DNA of 64,000 nt from Voacanga thouarsii. Its lineage: Eukaryota; Streptophyta; Magnoliopsida; Gentianales; Apocynaceae. Made by a program: the position numbers and the translations under genes. Under the pieces are notes generated by a model. The model had not been told where the DNA came from. It saw nothing but the letters and a program-made list of their open reading frames with translations, and made no database searches. This document shows positions 11,901 through 21,970 of this stretch, in pieces. Position 1 is the stretch's first letter. The number at the start of each line of letters is the position of its first letter. The stretch lies in the NCBI GenBank assembly GCA_026120185.1, contig JANUWF010001218.1:3534001-3598000 (forward strand), given 5' to 3'.

Positions 11901-12385
11901 CAATTTAAGTCATCATTCAGTTGTGATACTGAGATCAGATTACAATATAAATTTGGAACATATAGGACATTTTTTAAATGGATATTTTTGCCTAAATAAA
12001 CTGATCCTTCTTGCAGTGCCATCACTTGCTTGCCATTAGGCAATCCAATTGGACAAGCCACTATTTTTTTTAACTTTGTCAAAAATTCCAGATTTCTTGT
12101 CATGTGTTGTGAAGCTCCAGAGTCAATTATCCAGCACATATTTTCTTTACTAATCATCTTTTTGCTGATACCTGGTTTGCAAGAATTCAGCAGGTTTACA
12201 AAGGCTATCCATTGCTCACTTGTCAAGGATCCAGACATCATTCTCTCTTCTTCTGTTACTGCTGCTGTTGGGGAAGATTACTGAATCACTTGTGCAGTAT
12301 TGGCCCTATGTTTATTGCCATGTCCTTGACTGGTATTTTGCACCCCACGTCCACGACTTGAACCGCATCCAATTGATTGTGGTCG
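8976..12385 (-). pseudogene. Pol (PR-INT-RT-RNase H) of the Ale-type copia element
   Basis: In order on minus: protease CWIIDSGASQHMT (near 12130, Asp intact); integrase HHCC finger (HKRMGHPS, then CDVCF); DDE core residues in IHCDLWDPY, VTSDNGTEF and NGRVERKHHHIL; RT with [39 protein letters not shown] and the intact polymerase motif LVYVDDLVVAGND; RNase H with SRSSTEAEYRS and LYCDSQTALHIA. Breaks are stops at about 11750, 11165, 10023 and 9390, plus a frameshift near 10700. Order INT before RT is the Ty1/copia hallmark. Most catalytic motifs survive, so decay is moderate. Confidence 0.93.
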
Positions 12386-12391
12386 ATCGCC

Positions 12392-13240
12392 CTACCAATC
12401 AGGATATCCAATGAGTTGAAAACAACTTGCAGCACCATGTCCTTCACGTTTGCAATGTGAACACACCATAGATTTATCCTTGACTTCATTTTCTGATTTG
12501 CGACCTTTTGCGGCAGTTTGCACAGCAAAACTCATGGGTTCTCCACGTTTTTCCTTTCCTTGTGAGATAGTTCGAATTCGTTCCTCTTGACACACCAAAG
12601 AGTATGCCTTGTTCATGTTAGGCAGCGGTTCAGTACTCAAAATATTTGAGCGCACTGTTGCATAAATTGAGTCATCCAGACCTATCAAAAATTGATGAAG
12701 TTTCTCTTCTTCCCGCTTCTTGTCAAGTGCAGTTGTGATGTTGCACCTGCAACCTCCACATCGACACGTTAGAACTTGATCATAATTTGCAAGTTCTTCC
12801 CACAGCTGCTTCAATTTTCCATAATAGCTCACAATCGAAAGCCCCCATTGTTTGTAGTTGGCGAGTTCCGCCTTGATCTGTTGAGCACGAGGTCCATTGG
12901 CAATCGAAAATCTTTCCTGAATATCTTCCCACAAATCCTTTGCAATCTCCATATGCGTTATGGTAGATCGCAAAGTTGGCTCAATTGTGTTAAGTATCCA
13001 AGATACCAACATTGAGTTCACAGTCCACCAGTCCTCCAAATCAGATGAATCATCACCAGGTTGCTTCACCGTTCTATCTATGAATCCAAATTTCTTCTTG
13101 GCTCTCAACGAAGTTCGTATCGCCCGAGCCCATTCATCATAATTGTCACCTTTCAATTGCACCTGAGTAATCAGGTTCCTAGGATTATCATTCGAATTCA
13201 GGATATAAGGAGATATAGGTTTCTTTTCGTCTCCGGCCAT
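12392..13240 (-). pseudogene. Gag of the Ale-type copia element
   Basis: A 282-codon open stretch starts at the ATG 27 bases downstream of the PBS. It shows the N-terminal domain (LITQVQLKGDNYDEWARAI), the central SYYGKLKQLWEELANYD segment, a CRCGGCRC cysteine patch, and a C-terminal zinc knuckle CSHCKREGHGAASCF (CCHC). Gag would form the virus-like particle. The frame runs on into protease after two stop codons (12392 and about 12280), consistent with an original single gag-pol ORF. Confidence 0.9.
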
Positions 13241-13266
13241 GGCTGACTCTATTTAGTTTTCTCTAT

Positions 13267-13279
13267 GGCTCTGATACCA
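13267..13279 (-). other. Primer-binding site (initiator Met tRNA), Ale-type element
   Basis: Minus strand TGGTATCAGAGCC directly abuts the 5' LTR. This is the common plant copia primer site complementary to the 3' end of initiator tRNA-Met. Confidence 0.9.
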
Positions 13280-13331
13280 TGAGAAAAATATTACCGCTGA
13301 AGAAAAAGTTCTATTTTTTCATTGATACAAG

Positions 13332-13378
<47 letters not shown>

Positions 13379-13522
13379 CTATATAGCACACAAAGGACTT
13401 AACATAGAAAACCTAGGAAAAATAGCCTAAGAATCTTCTAAATACAAAGGTACAGATATGTTGCTATATACTGCTCTAATAAAAAAGGAAAGTACACACT
13501 ATAAAATATAACTCAGACCGCA
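13280..13522 (-). repeat. 5' LTR of the Ale-type copia element with an expanded AT tract
   Basis: Begins TGAGAAAAATATTACC on + and ends GACCGCA. It is longer than its partner because an (AT)n tract at about 13337-13381 has expanded, where the partner has only a short ATATATA. The adjoining PBS marks it as the 5' LTR. Confidence 0.85.
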
Positions 13523-13599
13523 ATAGTTTTCCATTGGTGATTCTTTATTACTTCCACAAACACCAACCCCCCCCCTCTTTTTTTTTTTTCCTTTTAGCT

Positions 13600-13748
13600 G
13601 ATGAAGCGGCAAGCTAATTCTTGAATGGTAATTGTGTAGATGGTCCGCCAGAGCAGTAAAGTCATTTGTATTGGCGGAATTGGAAGCTAGAAGCTAAAGT
13701 ATCCAAATACTCGTACTGAAGATTTGCTAATGGGAATCCTGGTTGAAG
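13600..13748 (+). pseudogene. CLPT-like exon 2
   Basis: The block is preceded by a C9/T-rich tract ending in TTTTAG (13566-13599) and followed by a GT donor at 13749. From 13642 it reads WSARAVKSFVLAELEAR. After a one-base loss it continues with LKYPNTRTEDLLMGILVE. A further one-base shift is needed upstream of the WSAR codons. The exon joins to exon 3 in phase 1. Confidence 0.8.
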
Positions 13749-14213
13749 GTTTTGTTATTTAAATTTTGAGTGGCTATTGTTGCATGCTTTGCTCAATAAT
13801 GTCTGAATTAAGTAAAAAGTTTACTACTTTACTATAGGGTAATGTTTTTTTCTGCATGAATTGCAGTACATATGCATTTCTAGATAATGTGCACGGATAG
13901 TCTCTTAGTAGAGTCTTTTTCAGTAAAAAACAATTTATGAACTTTATTTAAACAATAATCTTGCTTTGGATGATTTGATTACCCAGATGAATGTCTGCCA
14001 GTTATTGGCTAGTGATACAAAACAAGGATTACATGGTCTACATCAATGATCATTGTGATAATCTCTTCTTATTGTTTGAAAACCATCAGCATTGGCAATT
14101 TTGCAAATTCTAAGAAGTTAAAAAGAAAGTTTAAACTTTTTGAGGGTGCTATTTTATGTTCATGAATTTGTGATGTGTCTGCCTCCTAATTCCTCATATT
14201 TGACCTAATGCAG

Positions 14214-14400
14214 GAACAAGTGTAGCTGCTAAGTTTTTGGGGGAAAAAGGTATCACACTTGTCAAGGTGTGAGAGGAAACAGTAAAGTTGCTTGGAAAAT
14301 CCGATTTGTACTTTTTCAGTCCCTGAGCATCTTCCATTAACTGAACCAACTCTAAGGGATCTTGATTGGGGACCATTGATCAGAATGGCCCCATTTGGAG
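14214..14400 (+). pseudogene. CLPT-like exon 3, truncated
   Basis: After the acceptor CAG at 14211-14213 the block reads (G)TSVAAKFLGEKGITLVKV, a TGA, then EETVKLLGKSDLYFFSP. After a frameshift it continues with similarity to the EH.PLTEP stretch up to about 14378. The stop replaces an Arg-type codon (CGA to TGA is the simplest change). Similarity is lost after 14400, where the remaining C-terminal exons should follow. Confidence 0.82.
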
Positions 14401-14448
14401 CATGAGTCTTCAACTGGTTCGGTTTCAATAAGCATGTCTAAAATAGCC

Positions 14449-14625
14449 TTAATGCATTATATGAATGCTTCCTACATAAAATAAGATGCATTACATAATG
14501 CGTCCTACCTGTAATGTGTTGAGACTATTATGTAAATGCGTCTTGCTTAACATAGGACGCATTTATATAATGCATCTCTAATAGGACGCAAGACATTAAT
14601 GCGTCCTTATAATGTCCTTATAACG
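14449..14625. repeat. Cluster of inverted GCGTCC/GGACGC words
   Basis: Within 180 bases the words AATGCGTCCTA, AAATGCGTCTTGC, TAGGACGCATTTATATAATGC and AGGACGCAAGACATTAATGC alternate on the two strands. Several hairpins are therefore possible. It follows the end of the CLPT-like exon 3 and precedes the MULE zinc knuckle. It could be a decayed miniature element; no clean terminal repeat was identified. Confidence 0.6.
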
Positions 14626-14929
14626 ATTAGTAAAGTATTTCACAATTCGAAAATTGTATATTGTGTAATTTAGAATGAATTACTCAAAATCAAAATACAA
14701 TTGATTAGTTCATTTAATAAGCTTAAGTGTTCGTATATATAATCGAATATTATTTTTAGTAAAGGTTTATGTAACCATGGTTTGGTTTGAAATGAAAGAA
14801 ATCAGAAGTAGTCAATTGAAATGCAAGAAATCAGAAGTAGTCAATGTGAAAAGAAAAAACAACTTGAGGAAATAAAATAATTTTTTTGTAGTACAAGCGC
14901 ATGTAATTGTATAGCTTATTATTTAGGAT
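14626..14929. other. AT-rich spacer, no gene seen
   Basis: A tandem near-duplicate (GAAATCAGAAGTAGTCAAT, twice, near 14798-14847) is the only structure noticed. Confidence 0.5.
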
Positions 14930-15470
14930 CAAAATAAGTATTGTTACAATTTCGCATATTATGTCCTGCTTGATGGCAATTTTAGCATCTTAGAAGGGAG
15001 CCGTAATTTCAGTAATCCATCTCATCTCGAAAACGTGCAGTACACTTCCGGTCAGGTCGGTTACATTTAAGTATTGGTGTGTAGCCGTCTAACAAGAAGT
15101 CAACATTATGCCAGGTATTGTGATTGGCGACAGGGTAGAAGTTATGTTTGTAAACTGAAATGTACTTATCTGTAGAGTAAAAAGGCAACACAAAATCTGC
15201 TAGTTGCTAACCACGTTGTCGACATGCTGCAAATATATATGTGCACGATAATCTAAATAAATTCCATTTTGTCCAGCTACAGTTCTGTGATGACATCTTA
15301 ACTATATAAGCATTGTTATCTTTGCCCCCAACTCTTGTGGGTGTCCTTACACTGAAAATTCCAGAGCGTTCATTATATTGCATAACCCTATAAGATCTAG
15401 CTTTCTATGAAGCTGCCTGTAATGCATTCCATATCAATAGAGAAAATGGGTTGTTACAGTGGTTGGCCTC
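14930..15470 (-). pseudogene. MULE transposase, C-terminal part (SWIM finger and zinc knuckle)
   Basis: Reading minus from 15470: ARSYRVMQYNER, FSVRTPTRVGGKDNN, then a SWIM-type zinc finger region (CSWTKWNLFRLSCTYIFAAC near 15220-15290), a stop, then LADF and an open stretch at 15009-15191 (VYKHNFYPVANHNTW, then RFRDEMDY). After a frame change a CCHC knuckle reads NCHQAGHNMRNC at about 14940-14980. This is the usual C-terminal order of plant MuDR-like transposases. Compared with CxC...CxH, the second Cys is Trp and the His is Tyr, so the SWIM finger is destroyed. The rest of the gene lies beyond the Athila insertion, from 21971. Confidence 0.82.
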
Positions 15471-17004
15471 TGATGTGTCTGAATTTGGGTATAAAAATCA
15501 TATAAAACTAAGTACATTCCCAATCAAGTTTAAATTAAAATGTTAACCTCAAATTACAGATATGAGCAAGCGTACCCATCATTAAGCATAGTATAGGGTT
15601 TAAAACGAGTGTCAATCCTCAAGAAACAAATATGCATTAATCCATTTTTTTTCATTGTTTAACCGACTCAATAAAGTGAAAAAGAATAAAAATAAAATAA
15701 AATAAAATAATATATACATGTTAAGGATGAAGAATTATGTAACTCAAATCATTATTTTGATAAACATAACCTTACGGTACCTAATTATTATCATAACTAA
15801 TCATTCTCTTGACATCATGAAGAATTAAGATAGATTCACTTCTTTTTCAATCCATGAAATAACTATCTTCTAGACAAATTAGATTCACATATTCTATCTC
15901 AACTAATTCACTCAAAAGATGCATTAAACATAATCATTGATTAAATTTTCATATTCTGGCAAACTTAAAACATGAAATTAACTAATGAATTCATATTCTG
16001 GCAGATATCAATTAACCTTTAATTACCCAATTCTTAGTAATTAACCAATTTTGAAGCAAGTTAATAGATAATAAATATGAAATTAATGAATTGAGACCAC
16101 CATCAACTGCTTTTTCAAGCAAGTTAATGGAAATAAACAACAAATTAATCTCGTAATCAGTATAAGTAATTAAATACCAAGAATAACAATCAATTAATCA
16201 AAAGATCAAAGTAACTCTAAAAATCATGAATACCGAAAACAATGTCAAATTATAATAAAACAATTAATATATCATTGTTCAAGAAAAGAAAATAAAGTTA
16301 AAAGAAAGCACTCATAGACAAGCCTCATTCTTCTTCCTTCGTAGACCATTTTGTACAATCCTCCTTAATCTGATAGAATTCCTCCTTGAATTTGAGTGAT
16401 TTGATGTTTTGATCCGTGAATTCCCCATCTTTTCCTTGTGTTTTCCTTCTATTTATAGACTTTAGAAGTGCCTAAATCTATCCCTCTAGGGTTTCTGGCC
16501 GAATAGAAGTAAGAAAATACTAAAATTCTGTAAATTGCCAAAAATGCACATGAAAATTGAGGCACCGCCTTAGAACCAGTGCACAGCCGACACCGCCTGT
16601 CCTGCCTAGGGCCGGCGCCAGTTGTGGTCTACTTCTCCGTTTGTTCGTCAATTTTTCTTGATTTTTGTACCAACCCTTCCAGATTGTAGCCGGTGTCACC
16701 TCTAAGCTCCCAACCGGCGCTGGCTGTGTTCTATTCAACTCCGTTTCATCAATTTTTCATCGTCTCGAAGTATGTGCCAACAGCATGTGGCCAGCACCTA
16801 TTCTCCTGTCTTGGCTGGCGCCGCTTTTACTCTTTTTAGCGACGATTTTACCTTATTTTATCCCTAAAATCTGAAATAATGCACAAAATACATTTTCAAT
16901 GGTAAAATCTCAAATATGAAGGAATATAACAAGTTATTGAATACAATGTATCATAAAATAGCCTCAAATAATTAGGAAATATATAACTAATTTAGGCCCT
17001 ATCA
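15471..17004 (-). repeat. 3' LTR of the Athila element
   Basis: The 1534-base LTR is colinear with 20506-21970. It contains three degenerate GC-rich blocks of about 100 bases (16555-16830) in otherwise AT-rich DNA. The C-rich + strand tract at 17005-17020 (minus-strand PPT) adjoins it. Confidence 0.93.
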
Positions 17005-17031
17005 CATTCCCCCACACTTAAGTCTTTGCTT
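17005..17031 (-). other. Polypurine tract of the Athila element
   Basis: Minus strand reads GACTTAAGTGTGGGGGAATG directly upstream of the 3' LTR start TGATAGGGCC. It is preceded by a conserved GAGGACAAGCAAA stretch also seen beside the LTR-like blocks at 26304 and 31242. Confidence 0.85.
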
Positions 17032-18790
17032 GTCCTCAAGCAAAGTATCAAAAACAAGTAGAAAAGCACAAATTTTCACAAAATCACTCAATCAATTTCC
17101 AAATAATATTTTCAATGCTTTCTTTATTCAAGACAACAAAGCATATGCTACTATATCTTTCATAACAAATGCAATACTTGTGTAAGTGAAGAATGACTAG
17201 TAGAACCATCCTAACACTTAACATCATTCTGAAACCATTGGAAATAAGTTAGTTAAAAAGAAAATGCATTCCATAAGCTTACTTTTCATACACTCTCTCC
17301 ACTAATCCAAGACATATCATGATTCTATTTGGATCAAGTAGGGTTTTTAAGCTTGTAATGTAAGGCTAAAAGGCTTGTAATGTAAGGCTAAAAGGTTTGT
17401 AATGCAACTGTCAAATGAAGGATACATGAAAATCAAATATCAAAGACGATGAGAGTTTTCAAGAAAATGATAAACAAAATGTACCAATAGATTCCAAATT
17501 TTTCTTGCTCTCCTATCCCAAAACCAATAAAAAACCCATAACTTTGTATAGCAATCATATTACAGTTCATGCAAATCTTGCATTCTTTTCCTCAATAATT
17601 CTTAACTCATCATTCATATTGCACAAGATCATCAAAAATTTCAACAATTTTTATTCCAACTCTCTTCCTGTGCTCTTCTTTTCTTTCTTTTTCAGTTTTT
17701 CTTTTTCCTTTTTTTCTTCTTTTCAAATTGCTACTTTTGTTTGTTCCTTAGTTTTTTCTTTCAATATTTTCTAGTAGCTTTTCGTTTTTCTCAATCTTTC
17801 TTTCTCTTTTCTTCCTCCTTTCTCCTTTTACAACTCCAACTCAACAATGATGTATGACTTAAAGTAACAAGTCATGACATTTATACCAGTATTTTCCCTC
17901 CCACTTTATTTATTTGTACTTTTATCCACCAAGAGCAATCAAAGATTTGGAAGAATTATCAAACATTTAGAAAGAAGTAATGGATAAAGTATGATAACAT
18001 GTTTTAAGAAAGAAATTAACAATTTAGGCTCAAAATAGGCATTAGGGATAATATAAAATAGGTAGGCTTGAAAAGCTCAAACTATCCAAGGAAGGCCTAT
18101 TACCGTCATTCTTAAATTAAATCATGAATGTCTTTCTTATTTCACCTCGAGAGGTATTCAAGAAAGTTCTAGAATGCTCAATGAATTTTAGTAGAAAAAT
18201 AAGTTTAAGAACAATGTAAAACATTTGATCAAGAACTACTTAGTCCAAGTGCGTGCAAAAAGTCATGCATAAACCACAAATGATATAGAACATATGCCCT
18301 ATGATCTAGCACAAAGACGTGCATTAAAAATATATCTTGAAAGCTCACAAAAGCAAAAATTTGCTCAAAAGGTTCATCTTGAAGAATAAAGCATAGAAGA
18401 ATTTCCATTCTAACCACTCCCCCACACTTAAACTGGACATTGTCCTCAATGGCCAAATAAATAGAGCAAGAAAATATTGCCATGGGACCAAAAATAAAGA
18501 GAAAAAGATAAGAAAGAAAATACTTCCACTACAGTGGGCATTCTCCTACACAAGAGTTAAGTTCCAGCAGAAAAGAGCATTGTCGAAGTATCTAAAAAGA
18601 AAAATACATAAGAAACACACCAAAACATAAAAACTAGAAAAGAAAAATAAACAAAAAAGAAAGAAAATAGGACAAAAAAATAAACCGAAATAATGAACAC
18701 ACAGCAGTGATGAATAATGCAATTCAATAAATGAAACAAAGAAAGAAAATAAAAATTGTTCCAAATCGCAAGAATTTAAAGCAAAAATGA
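17032..18790. other. Athila 3' untranslated region, no gene seen
   Basis: Low-complexity T-rich and A-rich DNA lies between the gag remnant and the PPT. A second PPT-like stretch (+ CTCCCCCACACTTAAACTGG, about 18418-18437) precedes a GACATTGTCCTCAATGG block. The open stretches here are hydrophobic translations of T-rich DNA, not credible genes. Confidence 0.5.
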
Positions 18791-20156
18791 CTTCAATGCT
18801 TTCCACGGCTTTAATCCCGTGGATTTTCTTCGGTGTTCCCTGGTAATGTCCCTACTTGACAATCTCTAAACAATTTAGCTAGTTGGCTAATTTGGCTCTC
18901 CAAGTTGTGCATGGAGGCCTCTAAGTTCCTTGTTGTAGTATCAACCCATTGGAACTTAGTCTCCTTTGTACTTACCAATTGGCCAATCAATTCCTCCAAT
19001 GGTGGCTTGAAATGTGCTAAATTGTTGCTTAAAGGAGGTTGGTTTCTTTGATTTGTCCCAAAGTTGAAAGGGCCCTGTCTAGGTTGGTTTATATTGCTCC
19101 AAGAGAAGATAGAGTGATTTCTCCAACCAGGATTATAAGTAGAGCTATAAGGATTGTTACATGGACGGCCATTACCTGCATAGGCTGCTTGTTTCGTGGT
19201 TTTTTGAAGTGAACCCATATTTTGGCACTCATGATTTGGGTGTCCTTCTCTATAGAAATCACAACTTATATTGAGCACTTGGCCTTGAGGCATCACCATT
19301 TGTTCCATCTTCTAAGTTAAGGCTTCTACCTTAGCTTCCAAAGCTGCCACAACATCCACTTTGTGCACTCCTTGCACATGAGCTCTAGACCTTGCACTTC
19401 CCCAAGAATAGTTATTAGAAGCCAAAATTTCAATGAGATCGAATACCTGTTCTGGGATTTTATGATTGATGGAACCCCCTGCAGAAGAGTCTACCACTTG
19501 TCGTGTTGCAAACGTAAAGCTATTCAAAAAGATGAGCATCTGCATTCCTAGCTCAAATCCGTGGTGTGGGCACTTTCACAACATCTCATTGAACCTTTCC
19601 CAACTTTTATACAAAGGTTCAGAATCTAATTGTTGGAAGGCAAAAATTTTGTTTCTAAGTTTGGATGTCCTAGCTGGCGAAAAATATTTGGCAAGGAATT
19701 TTTCAGTTAGGGCATTCCAAGTAGTGATGGAACCTGTAAGTAAAGATTTTAACTAAGATTTGGCTCTATCCCCTAAAGAAAAAGAAAAAAGTCTTCGTTT
19801 TATGGCATCTTCAGAAATACCATTCATCTTAAAGGTATTACAAATTTCAAGAAAACTAGCTAGGTGGGCATTGGGGTCTTCTTTAGGTAGCCCATATTTT
19901 GGACCATCTGTATAATATTGGGCTTTATTTCAAAATTATTTGCATCCACCCTAGGTCTAGTGATACTCAAGCTCGTGCCCGAGATTGCAGGTTTTACAAA
20001 GTCATCCATGACCTTCTTGTTGTTTCCAACATTGTTGTTTTGAGCATCGTCCATGTCTGCGATTAAGTTCCTTTTGGTTGTCCAGTGGATTTTTGACAAT
20101 GTTCTTTCGATTTCAGGATCAAAATCTACTATATCACCTTTAGATTTTCGGGTCAT
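18791..20156 (-). pseudogene. Gag of the Athila element
   Basis: Open stretches at 19860-20156, 19312-19545 and 18811-19308 are joined by short broken segments. Recognisable parts are the start MTRKSKGDIVDFDPEIERTL, a capsid segment (SWERFNEMLWKCPHHGFEL near 19600), a degenerate zinc knuckle CDFYREGHPNHECQ in which one Cys is Tyr, and the Athila signature NPYSSTYNPGWRNH, then FSWSN (19090-19160). The C-terminal part is Gln/Asn-rich with a coiled-coil-like segment. At least three stops interrupt it. The start at 20156 lies about 325 bases below the PBS. Confidence 0.88.
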
Positions 20157-20480
20157 GTACCAAGGCTAGCACTTAGAAAAGAAAAAAGTTAGATAACAGA
20201 ATTCACAATTCAAACAAAATTACAAGAACAAATTAGTTAGTTAAACATCAGTCAAGGTTAGTAAATTAGATTACAAAGATACATAAGATACAAAAGATGG
20301 CACCTTTCTGCAAAAAGATCAATTGTACAAATTTACATATTTACATATTTACGTATTTACATGGTTAAATTAACAAAATTTAAGCTTTCATGATATTGTT
20401 CCCCGGTAACGACACAAAAAACTTGATGTCAAATTAAGTTTTTCAAAAATACATCCATGATGAAACAGAAAAATATCCTA
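20157..20480 (-). other. Athila 5' leader between PBS and gag
   Basis: AT-rich leader. A second, degenerate PBS-like sequence (+ TTCCCCGGTAACGACACAAA, about 20399-20418) lies about 80 bases from the real PBS and is followed by the same AACTTGATG as the LTR junction. This suggests a partial duplication of the LTR/PBS boundary. Confidence 0.55.
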
Positions 20481-20499
20481 ATCCCTGACAACGGCGCCA
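20481..20499 (-). other. Primer-binding site of the Athila element
   Basis: Minus strand TGGCGCCGTTGTCAGGGAT lies six bases inside the 5' LTR. This is the usual Athila/Tat primer site, thought to pair with tRNA-Asp. Confidence 0.92.
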
Positions 20500-20505
20500 A
20501 AAACT

Positions 20506-21970
20506 TGATGTGTCTAAATTTGGGTATAAAAATTATATAAAAATAAGCATATTCCCAATCAAGTTTAAACTAAAACATTAACTCCAAATTACACATATGA
20601 GTAAGCGTACTCATCATTAAGCATAGCATAGGGTTTAAAATGAGTGTCGATTCTCAAGGAATAAGTATACATTAATCTCTTTTCTTTCATTGTTTAACCG
20701 ATTCAATAAAGTGAAAAAGAATAAAAAGGAAAATAAAATAAATTAAAAGAATATATACATGTCAAGGATGGAGAATTATGTAACTCAAATTATTATTTTG
20801 ATAAACATAACCTTACAATACCTAATCATTATCATAACTAATTATTCTCTTGACATCTTGAAGGCTTAAGATAGATTCACTTCTTTTTCAATCCATGAAA
20901 TCACTATCTTCTAGACAAATGAGTATCACATATTCTGTCTCAACTAATTCACACAAAAGATGCATTAAACACAATCCTTGATTAAATTTTCATATTCTGG
21001 CAAATTTAAAATATGAAATTAACCAATGAATCTATATTTTGGCAGACATCAATTAATCTTTAATTACCCAATTCTTAGCAATTAACCCATTTTTCAAGCA
21101 AGTTAATAGAAAGAAATAATAAATTAATTTCGTAATTAGCATAAGTAATTAAATACCAAGAATAATAATCAATTAATCAAAAGATCAAAGTAACTCTAAA
21201 AATCATGAATACCGAAAATAATATCAAATTACAATAAAACAATTAATACATCATTGTTCAAAAAAAGAAAACAAAGTTAAAAGAAAGTACTTATAGACAA
21301 GCCTCATTCTTCTTCCTTCGTAGACCCTCTTGCATGATCCTCCTTGATTTGGTAGAATTCCTCCTTGAATTTAAGTGATTTGATGTTCTGATCCGTGAAT
21401 TCCTTCTCTTTTCCTTTATTTATAGGCTTTAGAAGTGCCTAAATCCGTCCTTCTAGGGTTTCTGGCCAAATAAAAGTAAGAAAATACTAAAACTCTATGA
21501 ATTGCCAAAAATGCGCATAAAAATCGAGGCACTGCCTCAGTACCAGTGCATAGTTGGCGCCGCCTGTCCTGCCTATGGCTGGCGCCGGTTGTGGTCTGCT
21601 TCTCCATTCGTTCACTGATTTTTCTTGATTTTCATGCCAACCCTTCCAGATTGTAGTTGGTGCCGCCTCTAAGCTCCCAACCGGCGCCAGCTATGTTTTG
21701 TTCAGTTATGTTTCACCAATTTTTATCACTTCGAAGTGTGTGCTAGCAGCACGTGGCCGGCACCGGTTCTCCTGTCCTGGCCGGCGCCGCCTCTACTCTG
21801 TTTAGTGATGGTTTTGTCTTATTTTACCCATAAAATCTGAAATAATGCACAAAATACATTTTCAAGGGTAAAGTCTCAAATATAAAAGAATATGACCAGT
21901 TTTTGAACACAATATATCACAAAATAGCTTCAAATAACTAAGAAATATATGACTAATTTAGGCCCTATCA
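20506..21970 (-). repeat. 5' LTR of the Athila element
   Basis: The 1465-base copy is colinear with 15471-17004 with many substitutions (roughly 90% identity by eye). It begins TGATGTGTCT and ends GGCCCTATCA on +, and is followed by the GCCTC target duplication. Confidence 0.93.

Larger units (their letters stand above)
8764..13522 (-). mobile_element. Ty1/copia retrotransposon, probable Ale lineage, in intron 1 of the CLPT-like pseudogene
   Basis: Two similar short LTRs (8764-8966 and 13280-13522) flank a minus-strand gag-PR-INT-RT-RNase H polyprotein. A PBS for initiator Met tRNA adjoins the 13280 LTR, and a purine-rich tract adjoins the 8966 end. Very short LTRs (about 0.2 kb), small total size and a UBN2/Retrotran_gag_3-like Gag are typical of the Ale group. 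I could not confirm a clean 5-bp duplication: AGTTC before 8764 and an AGTTT two bases beyond 13522 are the nearest match. LTRs differ at about ten substitutions outside the AT repeat, so roughly 95% identity by eye. Confidence 0.9.
8399..14400 (+). pseudogene. CLPT1/CLPT2-like pseudogene fragment, introns retained, interrupted by a copia element
   Basis: Three exon-like blocks on + match the N-terminal half of the plant plastid ClpT proteins, small stromal relatives of the Clp N-domain that associate with the ClpPR protease core. Block 1 (8399 to about 8606) is a transit-peptide-like exon. Block 2 (13600-13748) contains WSAR, AVKSF and LKYPNT. Block 3 (14214 to about 14400) contains SVAAKFLGEKGITLVKV and EETVKLLGKSDLYFFSP. 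Intron edges are visible: a pyrimidine tract plus AG before 13600, GT after 13748, AG before 14214, with a phase that joins VE to GTS. Introns rule out a processed pseudogene. An early stop in block 1, a missing base in block 2, and a stop plus a frameshift in block 3 make it non-functional. The C-terminal half is absent. Identification rests on remembered family sequence. Confidence 0.8.
15471..21970 (-). mobile_element. Athila-type Ty3/gypsy retrotransposon, gag only, inside the MULE gene
   Basis: Two LTRs (15471-17004 and 20506-21970) run TGATGTG...CCTATCA on +, flanked by an exact 5-bp duplication GCCTC at 15466-15470 and 21971-21975. On minus, the 5' LTR is followed by the PBS TGGCGCCGTTGTCAGGGAT, and the 3' LTR is preceded by a polypurine tract AAGTGTGGGGGAATG. 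Internal DNA is only 3.5 kb and encodes a degenerate Athila-like Gag with no protease, RT, RNase H or integrase, so the copy was non-autonomous. Removing it rejoins the MULE coding sequence. Confidence 0.93.
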
